Origin: Enterococcus villorum
GTDB taxonomy: Bacteria; Bacillota; Bacilli; Lactobacillales; Enterococcaceae
Length of the DNA stretch: 34,893 bases
Direction of reading: 5' to 3'
Assembly (NCBI RefSeq): GCF_007990225.1
Contig: NZ_BJWF01000029.1
Span: 1 to 34,893 of the forward strand
Shown: positions 16,991 to 24,893 of the stretch, piece after piece
Position numbering within the stretch: the first letter of the stretch is position 1
How the letters are laid out: each line of letters starts with the position of its first letter
Program-made: the position numbers and the translations under genes
The notes under the pieces: model-generated
Databases searched by the model: none
Told to the model about the DNA's origin: nothing
The model's input: only the letters and a program-made list of their open reading frames with translations

Positions 16991-17593
16991 ATGAAAAATA
17001 TTTATGCCATATTCTTTGTTGCTACTACATTAATTTTAGGTTCGCTATCCCCTACGGTTTCTACGATTGTATATGCCGATGAAGGGGATATTTCAACAAC
17101 TGTCGACCAAGCATCAGAAGTAATAAAAAATGACAAGTGGGTAGCCATGGAGCAAGAAACAGCTACCATGCAGTTCAAGTTATCTTCAGAGCTTAACCCT
17201 GAGGCAGCTTCACAATATTTATTTGACAAGTACGATGGGGCAGAAATGTATTCCGTAAGAGCAGGAATTGGCCAACGCTTACAAAACGGTGGTTGGAATG
17301 TATACTACAATACCGCTTCTGGTAAGCAAACAGCACGAACAGGATATAATGGCATGTATGTTGCTGCAGCAGGCGGTGCTACAGCAAGTGGGATTTTAGC
17401 AGCATTTGCTAAAGCTAGCGGAGTAGGACTTCTTGCAGGAGTTGCTGCGGGTTTTCTGGCAGCTACAGCAGGTAAACTTGCATCATATGCAGTGACCTGC
17501 AGAGACAATATTGACAAACATGGAAATACTGGAACAGCAAGAATAGCGCTAACTGAAGCTAGATGGTCCTCTTCATACGATTATCGCTGGTAG
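16991..17593 (+). CDS. Secreted Gly/Ala-rich protein, bacteriocin-precursor-like
   Basis: The 200-aa product has a clear Sec signal peptide (residues 1-29, cleavage expected after VYA). A charged middle region follows (about 30-118), then a long Gly/Ala-rich hydrophobic stretch (about 121-168: MYVAAAGGATASGILAAFAK onward) with small-residue zipper spacing. It ends in a single Cys170 and a Trp/Tyr-rich tail. A stable hairpin and an 86-aa membrane protein follow. This signal-pro-region-hydrophobic-domain plan with a small membrane neighbour recalls large secreted bacteriocins such as streptococcin A-M57 and EntV. I cannot show homology. The second locus at 24302-25055 has the same plan. Confidence 0.7.
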   Translation: MKNIYAIFFVATTLILGSLSPTVSTIVYADEGDISTTVDQASEVIKNDKWVAMEQETATMQFKLSSELNPEAASQYLFDKYDGAEMYSVRAGIGQRLQNGGWNVYYNTASGKQTARTGYNGMYVAAAGGATASGILAAFAKASGVGLLAGVAAGFLAATAGKLASYAVTCRDNIDKHGNTGTARIALTEARWSSSYDYRW

Positions 17594-17610
17594 AAAAATG
17601 TAAGTAGTGT

Positions 17611-17651
17611 AATGCCTATGTATGCTTTATAATAAAGCGTACATAGGCATT
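17611..17651 (+). other. Strong intercistronic hairpin without T-run
   Basis: AATGCCTATGTA / TACATAGGCATT plus GCTTTA / TAAAGC form a 19-bp stem with one mismatch and a 3-nt loop, between the secreted protein and its membrane partner. With no U-tract behind it, it is more likely an mRNA-stabilising or partial-attenuation element than a full terminator. Confidence 0.7.
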
Positions 17652-17687
17652 AGTACATATAAAAATCAATGATGAGGAGAAATAAGA

Positions 17688-17948
17688 ATGAAAAAAATGA
17701 AAATAGTAAAACTTTTCCAATTTTTACTTTTTATTTTGAGTATTTTTTTCGCATTCAATCACAGTAATAGCACAGTAACACTTATTACTTTCTATTCAGC
17801 TGTACTTTTGGGATATGCTATTCCCAAAAAGTATCGTCAAACATTTCTGTCTAAACAAAAAGGAATCTATTTTTCTATAGGAGTAGAAAATATCATCGAA
17901 TCAATTTTGATAGCGGTGGAAACGATAACAATTTTGATCCTAATTTAA
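17688..17948 (+). CDS. Small membrane protein, immunity-like
   Basis: The start ATG is preceded by GAGGAGAAATAAG. The 86-aa basic protein has two N-terminal hydrophobic segments (about 9-25 and 29-46), a polar loop (IPKKYRQTFLSKQKG) and a C-terminal hydrophobic segment ending in ILILI. It follows the secreted Gly/Ala-rich protein on the same transcript unit and is closed by a perfect terminator. Size, topology and place fit a bacteriocin immunity protein, but no family motif is visible. Confidence 0.6.
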   Translation: MKKMKIVKLFQFLLFILSIFFAFNHSNSTVTLITFYSAVLLGYAIPKKYRQTFLSKQKGIYFSIGVENIIESILIAVETITILILI

Positions 17949-17987
17949 ATAAGTTATACGAATAATATAACGATGAGACCTCGAGAT

Positions 17988-18025
17988 AAAAAGACCTTGG
18001 ATTAAGGGTGAATCCAAGGTCTTTT
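17988..18025 (+). terminator. Rho-independent terminator
   Basis: AAAAGACCTTGGATT pairs perfectly with AATCCAAGGTCTTTT over 15 bp around a 7-nt loop. Confidence 0.9.
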
Positions 18026-18170
18026 CTTATGTTATACGTATATTAATTATTTTAGTCAGAAGGGTTTATTAGAAAACAAAATGTCAGAAAAATGTGATTG
18101 TTTTAATGTTTAATTTATGGCGATAGGTGCTCCAAGGATTGATGCCTACTATTAGAAAGGAGTAGCTTTT

Positions 18171-18293
18171 TTGTCTGTTGTTGAAGTGATTGGCTGGATG
18201 ATTCAATTCGGGGAGTTTGTCCTTGTTTTAGTTGCTTTAATGATGAGGATTAGTAAAAAATCAACCGATATAACTTTGGTAGGGTTAACTTAG
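18171..18293 (+). CDS. Short holin-like toxin peptide (Hol_Tox type)
   Basis: A TTG start behind AAAGGAG opens a 40-aa peptide beginning SVVEVIGWMIQFGEFVLVLV after the first residue. It has one hydrophobic helix followed by a basic turn (MMRISKKS). The pattern S-V-x-E-x-x-x-x-M-I-x-F-G-x-F-V-L fits the putative holin-like toxins of lactobacilli and enterococci, often small chromosomal toxins that may be controlled by an antisense RNA. The C-terminal ten residues (STDITLVGLT) are atypical, so the end may be altered. I did not identify an antisense promoter with certainty. Confidence 0.6.
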   Translation: MSVVEVIGWMIQFGEFVLVLVALMMRISKKSTDITLVGLT

Positions 18294-18410
18294 CTATCGT
18301 CTTAAATGAGCCACTTGGGGAATGTTACAGAATGCTCTTGTATCATTTATAAACAATTAATGGAAAATGAAAACGGAATTTTTTTCCGTAGTACTAAGGA
18401 AATATTTTGT

Positions 18411-18439
18411 TTGTTTAGGAAACGTTTTCAAAATATACT
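18411..18439 (+). promoter_or_regulatory. cel operon promoter with a cre site in the spacer
   Basis: TTGTTT (18411-18416) and TATACT (18434-18439) are 17 bp apart. The spacer contains AGGAAACGTTTTCA (18417-18430), which fits the CcpA catabolite-responsive element with a central AACGTT. Glucose repression by direct promoter blockage is expected. Confidence 0.7.
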
Positions 18440-18480
18440 GTGTATACAAACGATAAAATGTTAAGGAGGAGAATAATTGA

Positions 18481-18620
18481 TGGCAGGTTTACCAAAAGAT
18501 TTTCTTTTTGGTGAAGTTGTTGCATCACATTAATAAGAAGGTTGGCAAGAAGTTGCAAAGGCTCTTTTTATTGGTACCAAAACGTTATGAAACAAAGAGT
18601 AAACAAATTGAAGGAGTGTA
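18481..18620 (+). pseudogene. GH1 6-phospho-beta-glucosidase remnant with internal deletion
   Basis: ATG 18481 behind AAGGAGGAG opens MAGLPKDFLFGEVVASH, the N-terminus of a GH1 6-phospho-beta-glucosidase (compare the family's LPKDFLFGGAVAAHQ). Two stops follow, but the next codons still read EGWQEVAK, as in the family's EGGWQEGGKG. Directly after this the sequence changes to SFYWYQNVMK, which is the conserved C-terminal end of GH1 enzymes (KxSFYWYKKVI). About 1.3 kb, nearly the whole catalytic domain, is therefore missing. The remnant is in frame with, and runs into, the IIB gene. The cellobiose PTS that follows has lost its adjacent hydrolase. Confidence 0.85.
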
Positions 18621-18625
18621 TAGCT

Positions 18626-18940
18626 ATGAAAAAAGCGTTAATTATTTGTGCAGCAGGAATGTCGTCTTCTATGATGGCAGCAAAAACAACGGAATATTTC
18701 AAAAATAAAGAAGAGAACATCATAGTTGATGCTGTATCAGCAACGGAAGGAGACAATATGATCAAAGCAAGCGATTTTGATTTGTTTTTAATTTCTCCGC
18801 AAACGACGATGTTTTTAGATAAATTCAAAAAATTAGGCGCTGAAGTTGGCAAACCAGTTGTCAGCATTCCGTTTCAAGCCTATGTTCCAATTCCAACCGG
18901 GATTCAAAAGTTAAGTGAAGTGATTGAAAAAAATATATAG
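18626..18940 (+). CDS. celA: PTS lactose/cellobiose-family IIB component
   Basis: The 104-aa protein starts at ATG 18626 behind GAAGGAG. It has the family's N-terminal strand and phosphorylated Cys8 in LIICAAGMSSSMMAAK, then the LISPQTTMFLDKFKK helix and a VPIPTG turn. It transfers phosphate from the IIA at 20956 to the sugar in IIC at 21846. A longer in-frame start inside the GH1 remnant exists but is an artefact of the deletion. It is the first intact gene of the operon. Confidence 0.93.
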   Translation: MKKALIICAAGMSSSMMAAKTTEYFKNKEENIIVDAVSATEGDNMIKASDFDLFLISPQTTMFLDKFKKLGAEVGKPVVSIPFQAYVPIPTGIQKLSEVIEKNI

Positions 18941-18956
18941 AAAATGAGGGAAGATA

Positions 18957-20939
18957 ATGAGACTAAAGGAAAGAGAATTGCTCTCACACTTGGTTGATCA
19001 CCAAGGTGAGTTTGTTACTAGCCAATACTTGGCCTCTGAGTTGTCATTGTCTGACCGCACTGTCCGCACGTATATTCATAACTTAAAAGGGTTAGTGGAA
19101 GAAAAAGGCGGTAAAATTACTTCCAAACAAGGTTATGGATATCGTTTGGAAGTTTTAAATAAACTAAATTTTGATCTTTTTTTAGCTCAAAAAGGACTTA
19201 TTTTGAATGATGAGAAAAGCGCACCACTGATTTCTGATATTACAGATCGGAAAAACTATATCCTAAATAAGTTATTACTAGAAGATGCTACCATTAATTT
19301 AGATGATTTAGCAGAAGAATTATTTATCAGCCGTTCATCTTTAAGCAAAGATATTCAAGAAATCAAATTAAAGTTAAAACCTTATACATTAACGCTTGTT
19401 TCAAAACATGGTTTGGGTCTTTGGGTGAAAGGAGATGAACGCAACAAACGTCATTTCATTTTGGATACTTTTTTCGGTAAAAATTATACGAACTCTTTAA
19501 AAAAATATTTAATTAATAGTCCTTTTTTTCAAGATATTAGTTTTGAAGAATTGACGATTATTATTTTAGATGAAATCAGAGAAGCCAAGTTGAAACTATC
19601 CGATATTATTATTCAAAATTTGATTTTACATCTTGTCTTAAGTATTAAACGTCTAAAAGAAGGTTTTGAAATCAAAGAATTAGGGATGATTGCTGATATT
19701 TCCCATAAAGTAGAGTATCAAGTTGCCAGAAAAATAGTCAAACGAATTGAAGTATTTTCTGAGTTTCCCTTTCCACCGCAAGAAGTTTCTTATCTTGCAT
19801 TACATTTAATGGCAAAGTCTAATCATCCTGTTGTGGAAGAAAATCAAAAACTTGGCAGTGAACTAAATCAAGCGATTGCTTCATTAAGCAAAAGCTTGGG
19901 CTATTCACTTAATGCGGATTATCAATTAAAAAGTGGTTTATTAGATCATTTGAAACCTATGCTTATAAGACTTGAAAGAAAAAGAACATTAGTTAATCCT
20001 TTAACCCATGAAATAAGGAATAATTATTCTTTAGCTTATGGATTAACAAAAAAACATCTAGGTCAGATGCCAGTTTTACAAAATTACCAAATGACGGATG
20101 ATGAATGGGCATACTTGACTTTACATGTAATGGCTGCAATGGAAAAAGTAAAAGATATGCAAAAGGTACATGCGTTAATTATTTGTGCAACAGGATATGG
20201 TAGTGCCCAATTGTTAAAAAATCGGGTAGTTAACGAGTTTGAAAAGCACATTACTGTGACTAATATAAAAGGCTATTACGAAATTGATAACGCATGTTTA
20301 AAAGAGGCGGATCTGATTATTTCTTCTATTGATCTTTCTACTATGTTTTTTCCAATTCCTGTCGTTCATGTCAGTGTTTTTTTAAACGATGAGGATGTTG
20401 CAAAGATTCGCAAAACTATCCAGCAAATTTGTACAAAAAATCGACAGCTCATTCGTCCACAGTTAAGTGTTGAAAAAGATCAATACAAGCAAAATATACT
20501 GTTGGAACAAACAGGAGAACAGTATTTCAAGTTTTATGATAATAAGACGACTAAAGTCCAAGTCTTACAAGAACTAACAAGATTACTAAGCGTTAATGAA
20601 GCTAAAGATTATCCCCATGAATTATTGAAACAAATCAATCATCGTCAGAAAATGGGCCAGATGATCTTTAGTGACAGTATTGTTGTACCACATCCTGCAC
20701 TACCAGTAGGGATTTCCACCAAAATTGCTGTGGCATTAATTCCAAAAGGTATGAGATGGGATGAAGAAAAAAATATACGTTTTGTCTTTTTGATTTCTCC
20801 TTCTTATATTGAAAATAAGGAAATTACAATGATGACTAAAGCGATTGTAAAATTGGTAGATTGTCTATCATTTCAGGAAAAAATATTGGCAAAACCAACA
20901 TTTACTAATTTTAGTAAGTTATTTTTGCAATTAATGTAA
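18957..20939 (+). CDS. LicR/CelR-type PRD transcriptional activator
   Basis: The 660-aa protein has, in order, an N-terminal winged helix (about 1-60: ASELSLSDRTVRTYIHNL), a second HTH/Mga-like region (ELFISRSSLSKDIQEIKLKL), PRD1 and PRD2 with conserved His (LHLVLSIKRL, LALHLMAKS, LTLHVMAAME), a IIB-like domain with Cys (LIICATGYGSAQLL) and an EIIA type-2 domain (MIFSDSIVVPHPALPVG). PTS phosphorylation of these sites sets its activity. Its place inside the cellobiose PTS operon, 16 bp after IIB, points to control of that operon. It is intact, unlike the related regulator at 8066. Confidence 0.93.
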   Translation: MRLKERELLSHLVDHQGEFVTSQYLASELSLSDRTVRTYIHNLKGLVEEKGGKITSKQGYGYRLEVLNKLNFDLFLAQKGLILNDEKSAPLISDITDRKNYILNKLLLEDATINLDDLAEELFISRSSLSKDIQEIKLKLKPYTLTLVSKHGLGLWVKGDERNKRHFILDTFFGKNYTNSLKKYLINSPFFQDISFEELTIIILDEIREAKLKLSDIIIQNLILHLVLSIKRLKEGFEIKELGMIADISHKVEYQVARKIVKRIEVFSEFPFPPQEVSYLALHLMAKSNHPVVEENQKLGSELNQAIASLSKSLGYSLNADYQLKSGLLDHLKPMLIRLERKRTLVNPLTHEIRNNYSLAYGLTKKHLGQMPVLQNYQMTDDEWAYLTLHVMAAMEKVKDMQKVHALIICATGYGSAQLLKNRVVNEFEKHITVTNIKGYYEIDNACLKEADLIISSIDLSTMFFPIPVVHVSVFLNDEDVAKIRKTIQQICTKNRQLIRPQLSVEKDQYKQNILLEQTGEQYFKFYDNKTTKVQVLQELTRLLSVNEAKDYPHELLKQINHRQKMGQMIFSDSIVVPHPALPVGISTKIAVALIPKGMRWDEEKNIRFVFLISPSYIENKEITMMTKAIVKLVDCLSFQEKILAKPTFTNFSKLFLQLM

Positions 20940-20955
20940 AAAAGAGAGTAGGAAG

Positions 20956-21312
20956 ATGATGACACAAAACAATGAGAATATTATGAACAGTGAAGAAATC
21001 CAAGTGGCTGCATTTGAAATCATTTTAAATAGTGGCAATGCTCGTACGACGATTCATCAAGCATTTGCGGGTATGCGTAAAAGTGAATTTGATGAAGCAG
21101 AACAGCTTTTAACAGAGGCAAATGAGGAAATTTTACAAGCACATAAGTCACAAACGGCATTATTAAAAGATTATGCTAATGGCAAAAAAATTGAGACGGA
21201 AATCATTATGGTTCATGCACAAGATCATTTGATGACAACGATGACTCTATTAGAAGTTGCTCAAGAAATGAACTATCTTTATCAGCAAAGTGCACAAAAT
21301 AGTAAAAAATAA
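20956..21312 (+). CDS. celC: PTS lactose/cellobiose-family IIA component
   Basis: The 118-aa helical protein has the family motif IIMVHAQDHLMT, with the phosphorylated His in the VHAQDH segment, and the N-terminal signature VAAFEIILNSGNAR. The start is at ATG ATG behind AGGAAG; either Met may be used. It hands phosphate from HPr to the IIB encoded at 18626. Confidence 0.95.
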   Translation: MMTQNNENIMNSEEIQVAAFEIILNSGNARTTIHQAFAGMRKSEFDEAEQLLTEANEEILQAHKSQTALLKDYANGKKIETEIIMVHAQDHLMTTMTLLEVAQEMNYLYQQSAQNSKK

Positions 21313-21327
21313 AACGGAGGTGAAAAT

Positions 21328-21831
21328 GTGAAAGATGTCAATAAAAAATCCCTTGATTTAGATCGTAAAAAACTAAGTCTCAAGTCAATGTATTTTAATC
21401 GTTACCTTTTCGTTCGGTATCTAGGCGCAGTTTTTTTCTTTGTTAATTTATACTGGTTGATTGCACTAATTTTAGTTCATTCAACGACATTTTTTATTCC
21501 AGCTTTTTTGATTGTCAGCATTTTGCCAGCAGTTTTTGAACAAGCAAAATTGTACAGGACACCTAAAAATGTAGTTCCACGTACCATAGTCTATTACTGG
21601 CTACAGTTAATCACCAATGTTGGGTTATTGCTAGTTGTTTTTACTCCGTTGTTTCACTCACTGTTTCCTTTTATGAATCAAGGAATAAATGGGCGAAGTT
21701 TTGTTATATCATTTCTTTTAATTGGTTGTTTCTTATGCTTAGGGGTCCAACATCGTTTACGTGATATCAGTAGTAATAATGACAAGCATTATCAAAAGAT
21801 GAAGCAATATGAAAAATCGCTATACCTATGA
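21328..21831 (+). CDS. Membrane protein of the cellobiose PTS operon, unknown function
   Basis: A GTG start at 21328 follows GGAGGTGAAAAT; the ATG just before it is out of frame. The 167-aa product has a basic N-terminus (about 40 residues), then four hydrophobic segments (about 30-50, 52-70, 92-115, 126-146) and a charged tail. It lies between IIA and IIC with 15-bp and 14-bp gaps, so it is made together with the transporter. I do not recognise a characterised family. An accessory role to IIC is inferred from position only. Confidence 0.75.
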   Translation: MKDVNKKSLDLDRKKLSLKSMYFNRYLFVRYLGAVFFFVNLYWLIALILVHSTTFFIPAFLIVSILPAVFEQAKLYRTPKNVVPRTIVYYWLQLITNVGLLLVVFTPLFHSLFPFMNQGINGRSFVISFLLIGCFLCLGVQHRLRDISSNNDKHYQKMKQYEKSLYL

Positions 21832-21845
21832 AAGGAGAGTAAGAT

Positions 21846-23186
21846 ATGTTTGATTTTTTACAAAAGTATTTAATGGGACCAATGGGAAAAGTTGCCCAGA
21901 TGAAAATTGTTCGAGCAGTTATGGCAGCAGGAATGGCCTCGATACCATTTACAATCGTAGGATCAATGTTTTTAGTTTTGAACGTGTTGCCAGTCGCATT
22001 TTCTGGATTAGAGGGAATATTTGAAGCTAGCTTTTTCAAAATCAGTGATTTATACATGGTAGCCAATACCATGACAATGGGTATTTTAGCTATTTATTTT
22101 GCAATTGTTTTCGCTTATGAATTAACTTCCATTGAACGAGATGAGCAAGGTTTAAATATAAACCCACTAACAGGTGCACTTTTAGCAGTTTTTGCTTTCT
22201 TTATGTGTATTCCAGAAATTGTGTGGGAAGGTGGCAAAATGACTTTAGTCAACTCTGTTAGCGACACTGAAAAAGTTGTTAATGGGATTCGCATGGGAAA
22301 TTTTGCTGAACGTTTAGGAACATCAGGTATCTTTACTGGTATCATTATGTCTGTTATTGCAGTTGAATTATATTGTTTGTGTGTGAAACGCAATTTGCTC
22401 ATCAAACTTCCTGATGTGGTACCGCCAGGTGTTTCTCGTTCTTTTACAGCTTTAATCCCAACTTTTGTCATTTCTTTAGTAGTCATGATGATTAATGGTA
22501 TTCTGATTATCCTTGGTACGGATATCTTCAAAGTCATTTATATTCCCTTTAGCTTCGTAACAAATTTAACAAATACATGGTTAGGTGTCATGGTGATTTA
22601 CTTCTTGATCCATGCATTGTGGATTGTGGGAATCCATGGAGCTAATATTATTACTTCTTTCTTAACACCGATTGTATTAGCAAATATGGCTGCTAATGCT
22701 ACTGGTGCTAATTACCCACTGGCCGGTGAATTCAACAATTCTTATGTAACTGTTGGAGGTTCTGGTGCAACTTTAGGGTTAATTATCTTTATTGCCTTTA
22801 TGGCAAAATCGGATCAATTAAAAGTATTGGGGAAAGCATCTCTTGTACCAGGTATCTTTAATATTAATGAGCCGATTATTTTCGGTATGCCAATTGTTTA
22901 TAATCCATTTTTGGCATTGCCATTTTTCTTAGCACCGATGGCATCAGCTTCCTTGGCTTATTTTGCTATCAAGTTTGAAATTGTGAAACCAATGCTAGCT
23001 CAAATGCCTTGGCCATCTCCAGTCGGGATCGGTGCTTTCGTTGGTTCTGGCGGCGACTGGAAAGCAGCTGTTTTAGCTGTGCTTTGTGCAGTATTAGCAT
23101 TTGTTATCTGGTTCCCATTTATCAAATTCTATGACAATAAATTGTTGAAAGAAGAACAGGAAAAAGCAAAAGAATTAGTAGCTTAA
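21846..23186 (+). CDS. celB: PTS lactose/cellobiose-family IIC permease
   Basis: This 446-aa permease starts at ATG 21846 behind AAAGGAGAG. Family signatures are the start MFDFLQKYLMGPMGKVAQMK, the central WIVGIHGANI segment, the NEPIIFGMPIVYNP motif and the C-terminal LAQMPWPSPVGIGAFVGSGGDW. About ten membrane segments are visible. It transports and phosphorylates cellobiose, another beta-glucoside or a chitobiose-type sugar. With the operon's GH1 gene reduced to a remnant, hydrolysis of the phosphodisaccharide would need an enzyme encoded elsewhere. Confidence 0.95.
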   Translation: MFDFLQKYLMGPMGKVAQMKIVRAVMAAGMASIPFTIVGSMFLVLNVLPVAFSGLEGIFEASFFKISDLYMVANTMTMGILAIYFAIVFAYELTSIERDEQGLNINPLTGALLAVFAFFMCIPEIVWEGGKMTLVNSVSDTEKVVNGIRMGNFAERLGTSGIFTGIIMSVIAVELYCLCVKRNLLIKLPDVVPPGVSRSFTALIPTFVISLVVMMINGILIILGTDIFKVIYIPFSFVTNLTNTWLGVMVIYFLIHALWIVGIHGANIITSFLTPIVLANMAANATGANYPLAGEFNNSYVTVGGSGATLGLIIFIAFMAKSDQLKVLGKASLVPGIFNINEPIIFGMPIVYNPFLALPFFLAPMASASLAYFAIKFEIVKPMLAQMPWPSPVGIGAFVGSGGDWKAAVLAVLCAVLAFVIWFPFIKFYDNKLLKEEQEKAKELVA

Positions 23187-23555
23187 TCAAAGTTGGAGGA
23201 TGTAAAAAGGTTGAACTGCATCAAGCAATAAGAACGATCAGAGAAAAACAGCTTCTCACGTTTTCTTCTGCTCGTTCTTATTGACGTAGAGACAAGCATT
23301 GAACACCATTTATTTGGCTTGAAAAATTCACCAAATCAATAGTTTTGTTCATATCGATATTTCGCCCTACATATATTATTCATTTCATGGTAGCGCTTTT
23401 GTGCCGATCAGTCAAAAAATGAAAGAATAGAAGGAGAGATGATGAAGAAAACACCCCCAAAAAAATTAAATAAACAATCTAATTTTAGAGGTGTTTTGAT
23501 CAATTATAAGAGACAATTAATCCAGTCTCTATATTTGCGAAAGAAGCAGGTCATT
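23187..23555. other. Gap with decayed coding remnants
   Basis: There is no intact gene. Short coding-like pieces occur: one from about 23211 (ELHQAIRTIREKQLLTF, reminiscent of the start of an XRE-type HTH protein but without ATG), one ending near 23430 (HGSAFVPISQKMKE), and a 45-codon frame from 23441 (MMKKTPPKKLNKQSNFRGVL) that follows GGAGAG and overlaps the SRAP gene end. I regard these as relics. Confidence 0.35.
23226..23283. repeat. Long imperfect inverted repeat after celB
   Basis: CAATAAGAACGA and TCGTTCTTATTG pair perfectly over 12 bp, with an inner CAG-AGAAAA / TTTTCT-TCTG pairing. No T-run follows, so it is an unusual terminator if it is one. It is the only strong hairpin after the cel operon. 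Confidence 0.55.
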
Positions 23556-24140
23556 CTATACTTTAGTATGTGTTAATTCAGGCATATCAGCTGTAAGTTT
23601 TTTTCTAGCAAAATCCAAATCAGTTAACCATTCGTTGATCTGTGTTTTTTCTATGAGGAGTGGCATACGATCGTGAATAGGGACGACTGATTTGTTTGGC
23701 TTTGTTGTCATGATAATCGCTTCTGTTTGAAATCCAGAATCATTTTTATGAATGCGATAAAAACCACCAACGTAAATAATCGTTTTATTAATGTTACTAA
23801 ATAGCCATTTTTGTTTGTTTGAATCCCATTCGTAGAATCCAGACATTGGAAAAACACAGCGGGATTCTTTAAATGGCTTAGAGAAGGTCTTTTTTTCCTC
23901 TACAGTTTCTACGCGGGCATTAATCATCAGCTGTCCTTTTTTAAATCCTTCAAAGCCCCAGCGAGTGATTCCTGGTACGATAGTAGATTCTTTGTTCATG
24001 CCTAAAGTGACCACATAATTTGATGGAAAAATTTCATTTGTACCCACTTGAATATGTTTAGTCGCTGCATTTGGTGCTACCTGTTCATAATATTCTTTTA
24101 GTTCATTAGAGGATAAATCGAAAAAATAGCGTCCACACAT
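23556..24140 (-). CDS. SRAP-domain DNA-protein crosslink factor (YedK/HMCES family)
   Basis: I start at the ATG at 24140, giving MCGRYFF, because Cys2 must become the N-terminal residue after Met removal and GGGAGG lies 7 nt upstream. A longer form from 24161 would bury it. The 194-aa protein has the family residues: catalytic Cys2, Asn and Arg in INARVET, Glu in SGFYEW and His in PIHDRMP. SRAP proteins form a thiazolidine crosslink with abasic sites in single-stranded DNA. I see no clear LexA box upstream. The gene stands alone. Confidence 0.93.
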   Translation of the reverse strand: MCGRYFFDLSSNELKEYYEQVAPNAATKHIQVGTNEIFPSNYVVTLGMNKESTIVPGITRWGFEGFKKGQLMINARVETVEEKKTFSKPFKESRCVFPMSGFYEWDSNKQKWLFSNINKTIIYVGGFYRIHKNDSGFQTEAIIMTTKPNKSVVPIHDRMPLLIEKTQINEWLTDLDFARKKLTADMPELTHTKV

Positions 24141-24301
24141 GGTATTTCCTCCCTTGTTCATTTATAAGAATATAGTTGCTTTCAGTCCTTCGAGCTTTCT
24201 TTCCTGTTTCCTTGATTTTACCTAGAATAGGTTATTTAGAAAAGAAAATGATCTTAGAGGATTTCTCGTAACTTAGAAAGCTATTTTTTATTTTTGCTTT
24301 C

Positions 24302-24748
24302 TTGAAATTAACATCTATTTCTATTGTAACTGAGGAAGGAAATATGATTGGAGAAACTATTTATCAAGATGAAAATGGGAACGTTTTTACTGATAAAGAG
24401 GTTATCGTACAAAATACAGCAGAAGATCCACGTATTACTTCGAGAAGTCTTTCGGCTAGCCCAATTAGTATTGGTATTTTGTGGACATATACAACAAAAG
24501 CAGATGGTACCAAACTTCGAGATGTTTTTAGAAAATGTGCAACCCTTGAAGGAGCAGTTACTGTAACAGGAGCACTTGCTGCAGCAGGAATTGCAACAGG
24601 AGGTATATCAGCTGTAATTGCAGCATTAGTAGGAGTGGGCTCGATTGCATTCCATTCAAGATTTACTGAAGCGGCAAATATGATTAATGCACACCCTTCT
24701 TCTGGAAAAATTTATATGTATCTTGATCATTGCACATACAAAAGCTAA
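24302..24748 (+). CDS. Gly/Ala-rich bacteriocin-like protein, uncertain start
   Basis: The frame opens at TTG 24302 (148 aa), but ATG 24344 has the best ribosome binding site (GAGGAAGG) and would give 134 aa. The same frame runs upstream without a stop to 24269 and encodes RKLFFIFAFLKLTS, which looks like a signal peptide whose start codon (CTT at 24272) has been lost. The body has a Gly/Ala-rich hydrophobic stretch (about residues 84-117 from TTG: GAVTVTGALAAAGIATGG onward) bounded by Cys79 and Cys144, able to form a disulfide. A terminator and a small membrane protein follow, mirroring 16991-17948. The gene may be a bacteriocin precursor damaged at its 5' end. Confidence 0.6.
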   Translation: MKLTSISIVTEEGNMIGETIYQDENGNVFTDKEVIVQNTAEDPRITSRSLSASPISIGILWTYTTKADGTKLRDVFRKCATLEGAVTVTGALAAAGIATGGISAVIAALVGVGSIAFHSRFTEAANMINAHPSSGKIYMYLDHCTYKS

Positions 24749-24768
24749 AGGAATATAATTTTTAACAT

Positions 24769-24816
24769 AAACCCCCGACTAAGATCTGATTTTTTATATC
24801 TTTTGGGGGTTTTTTG
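24769..24816 (+). terminator. Rho-independent terminator
   Basis: AAACCCCC ... AAGAT pairs with ATCTT ... GGGGGTTT, followed by a T-run. Confidence 0.9.
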
Positions 24817-24893
24817 TTTTATTATAAATATGAATTTGTATTATAAAGTTTAAAATGGGCTATCTTATAGAGATCATGAAGGAGGAAGGATAG

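Noticed and set aside
18508-18708. 66-aa and longer frames starting before celA
   Set aside because: They arise from the fused ends of the GH1 remnant. The IIB family start is at 18626 with a good ribosome binding site.
24348-24566. 72-aa frame overlapping the Gly/Ala-rich protein at 24302
   Set aside because: It has no good start context, and the overlapping frame carries the structured Gly/Ala-rich domain bounded by Cys residues.
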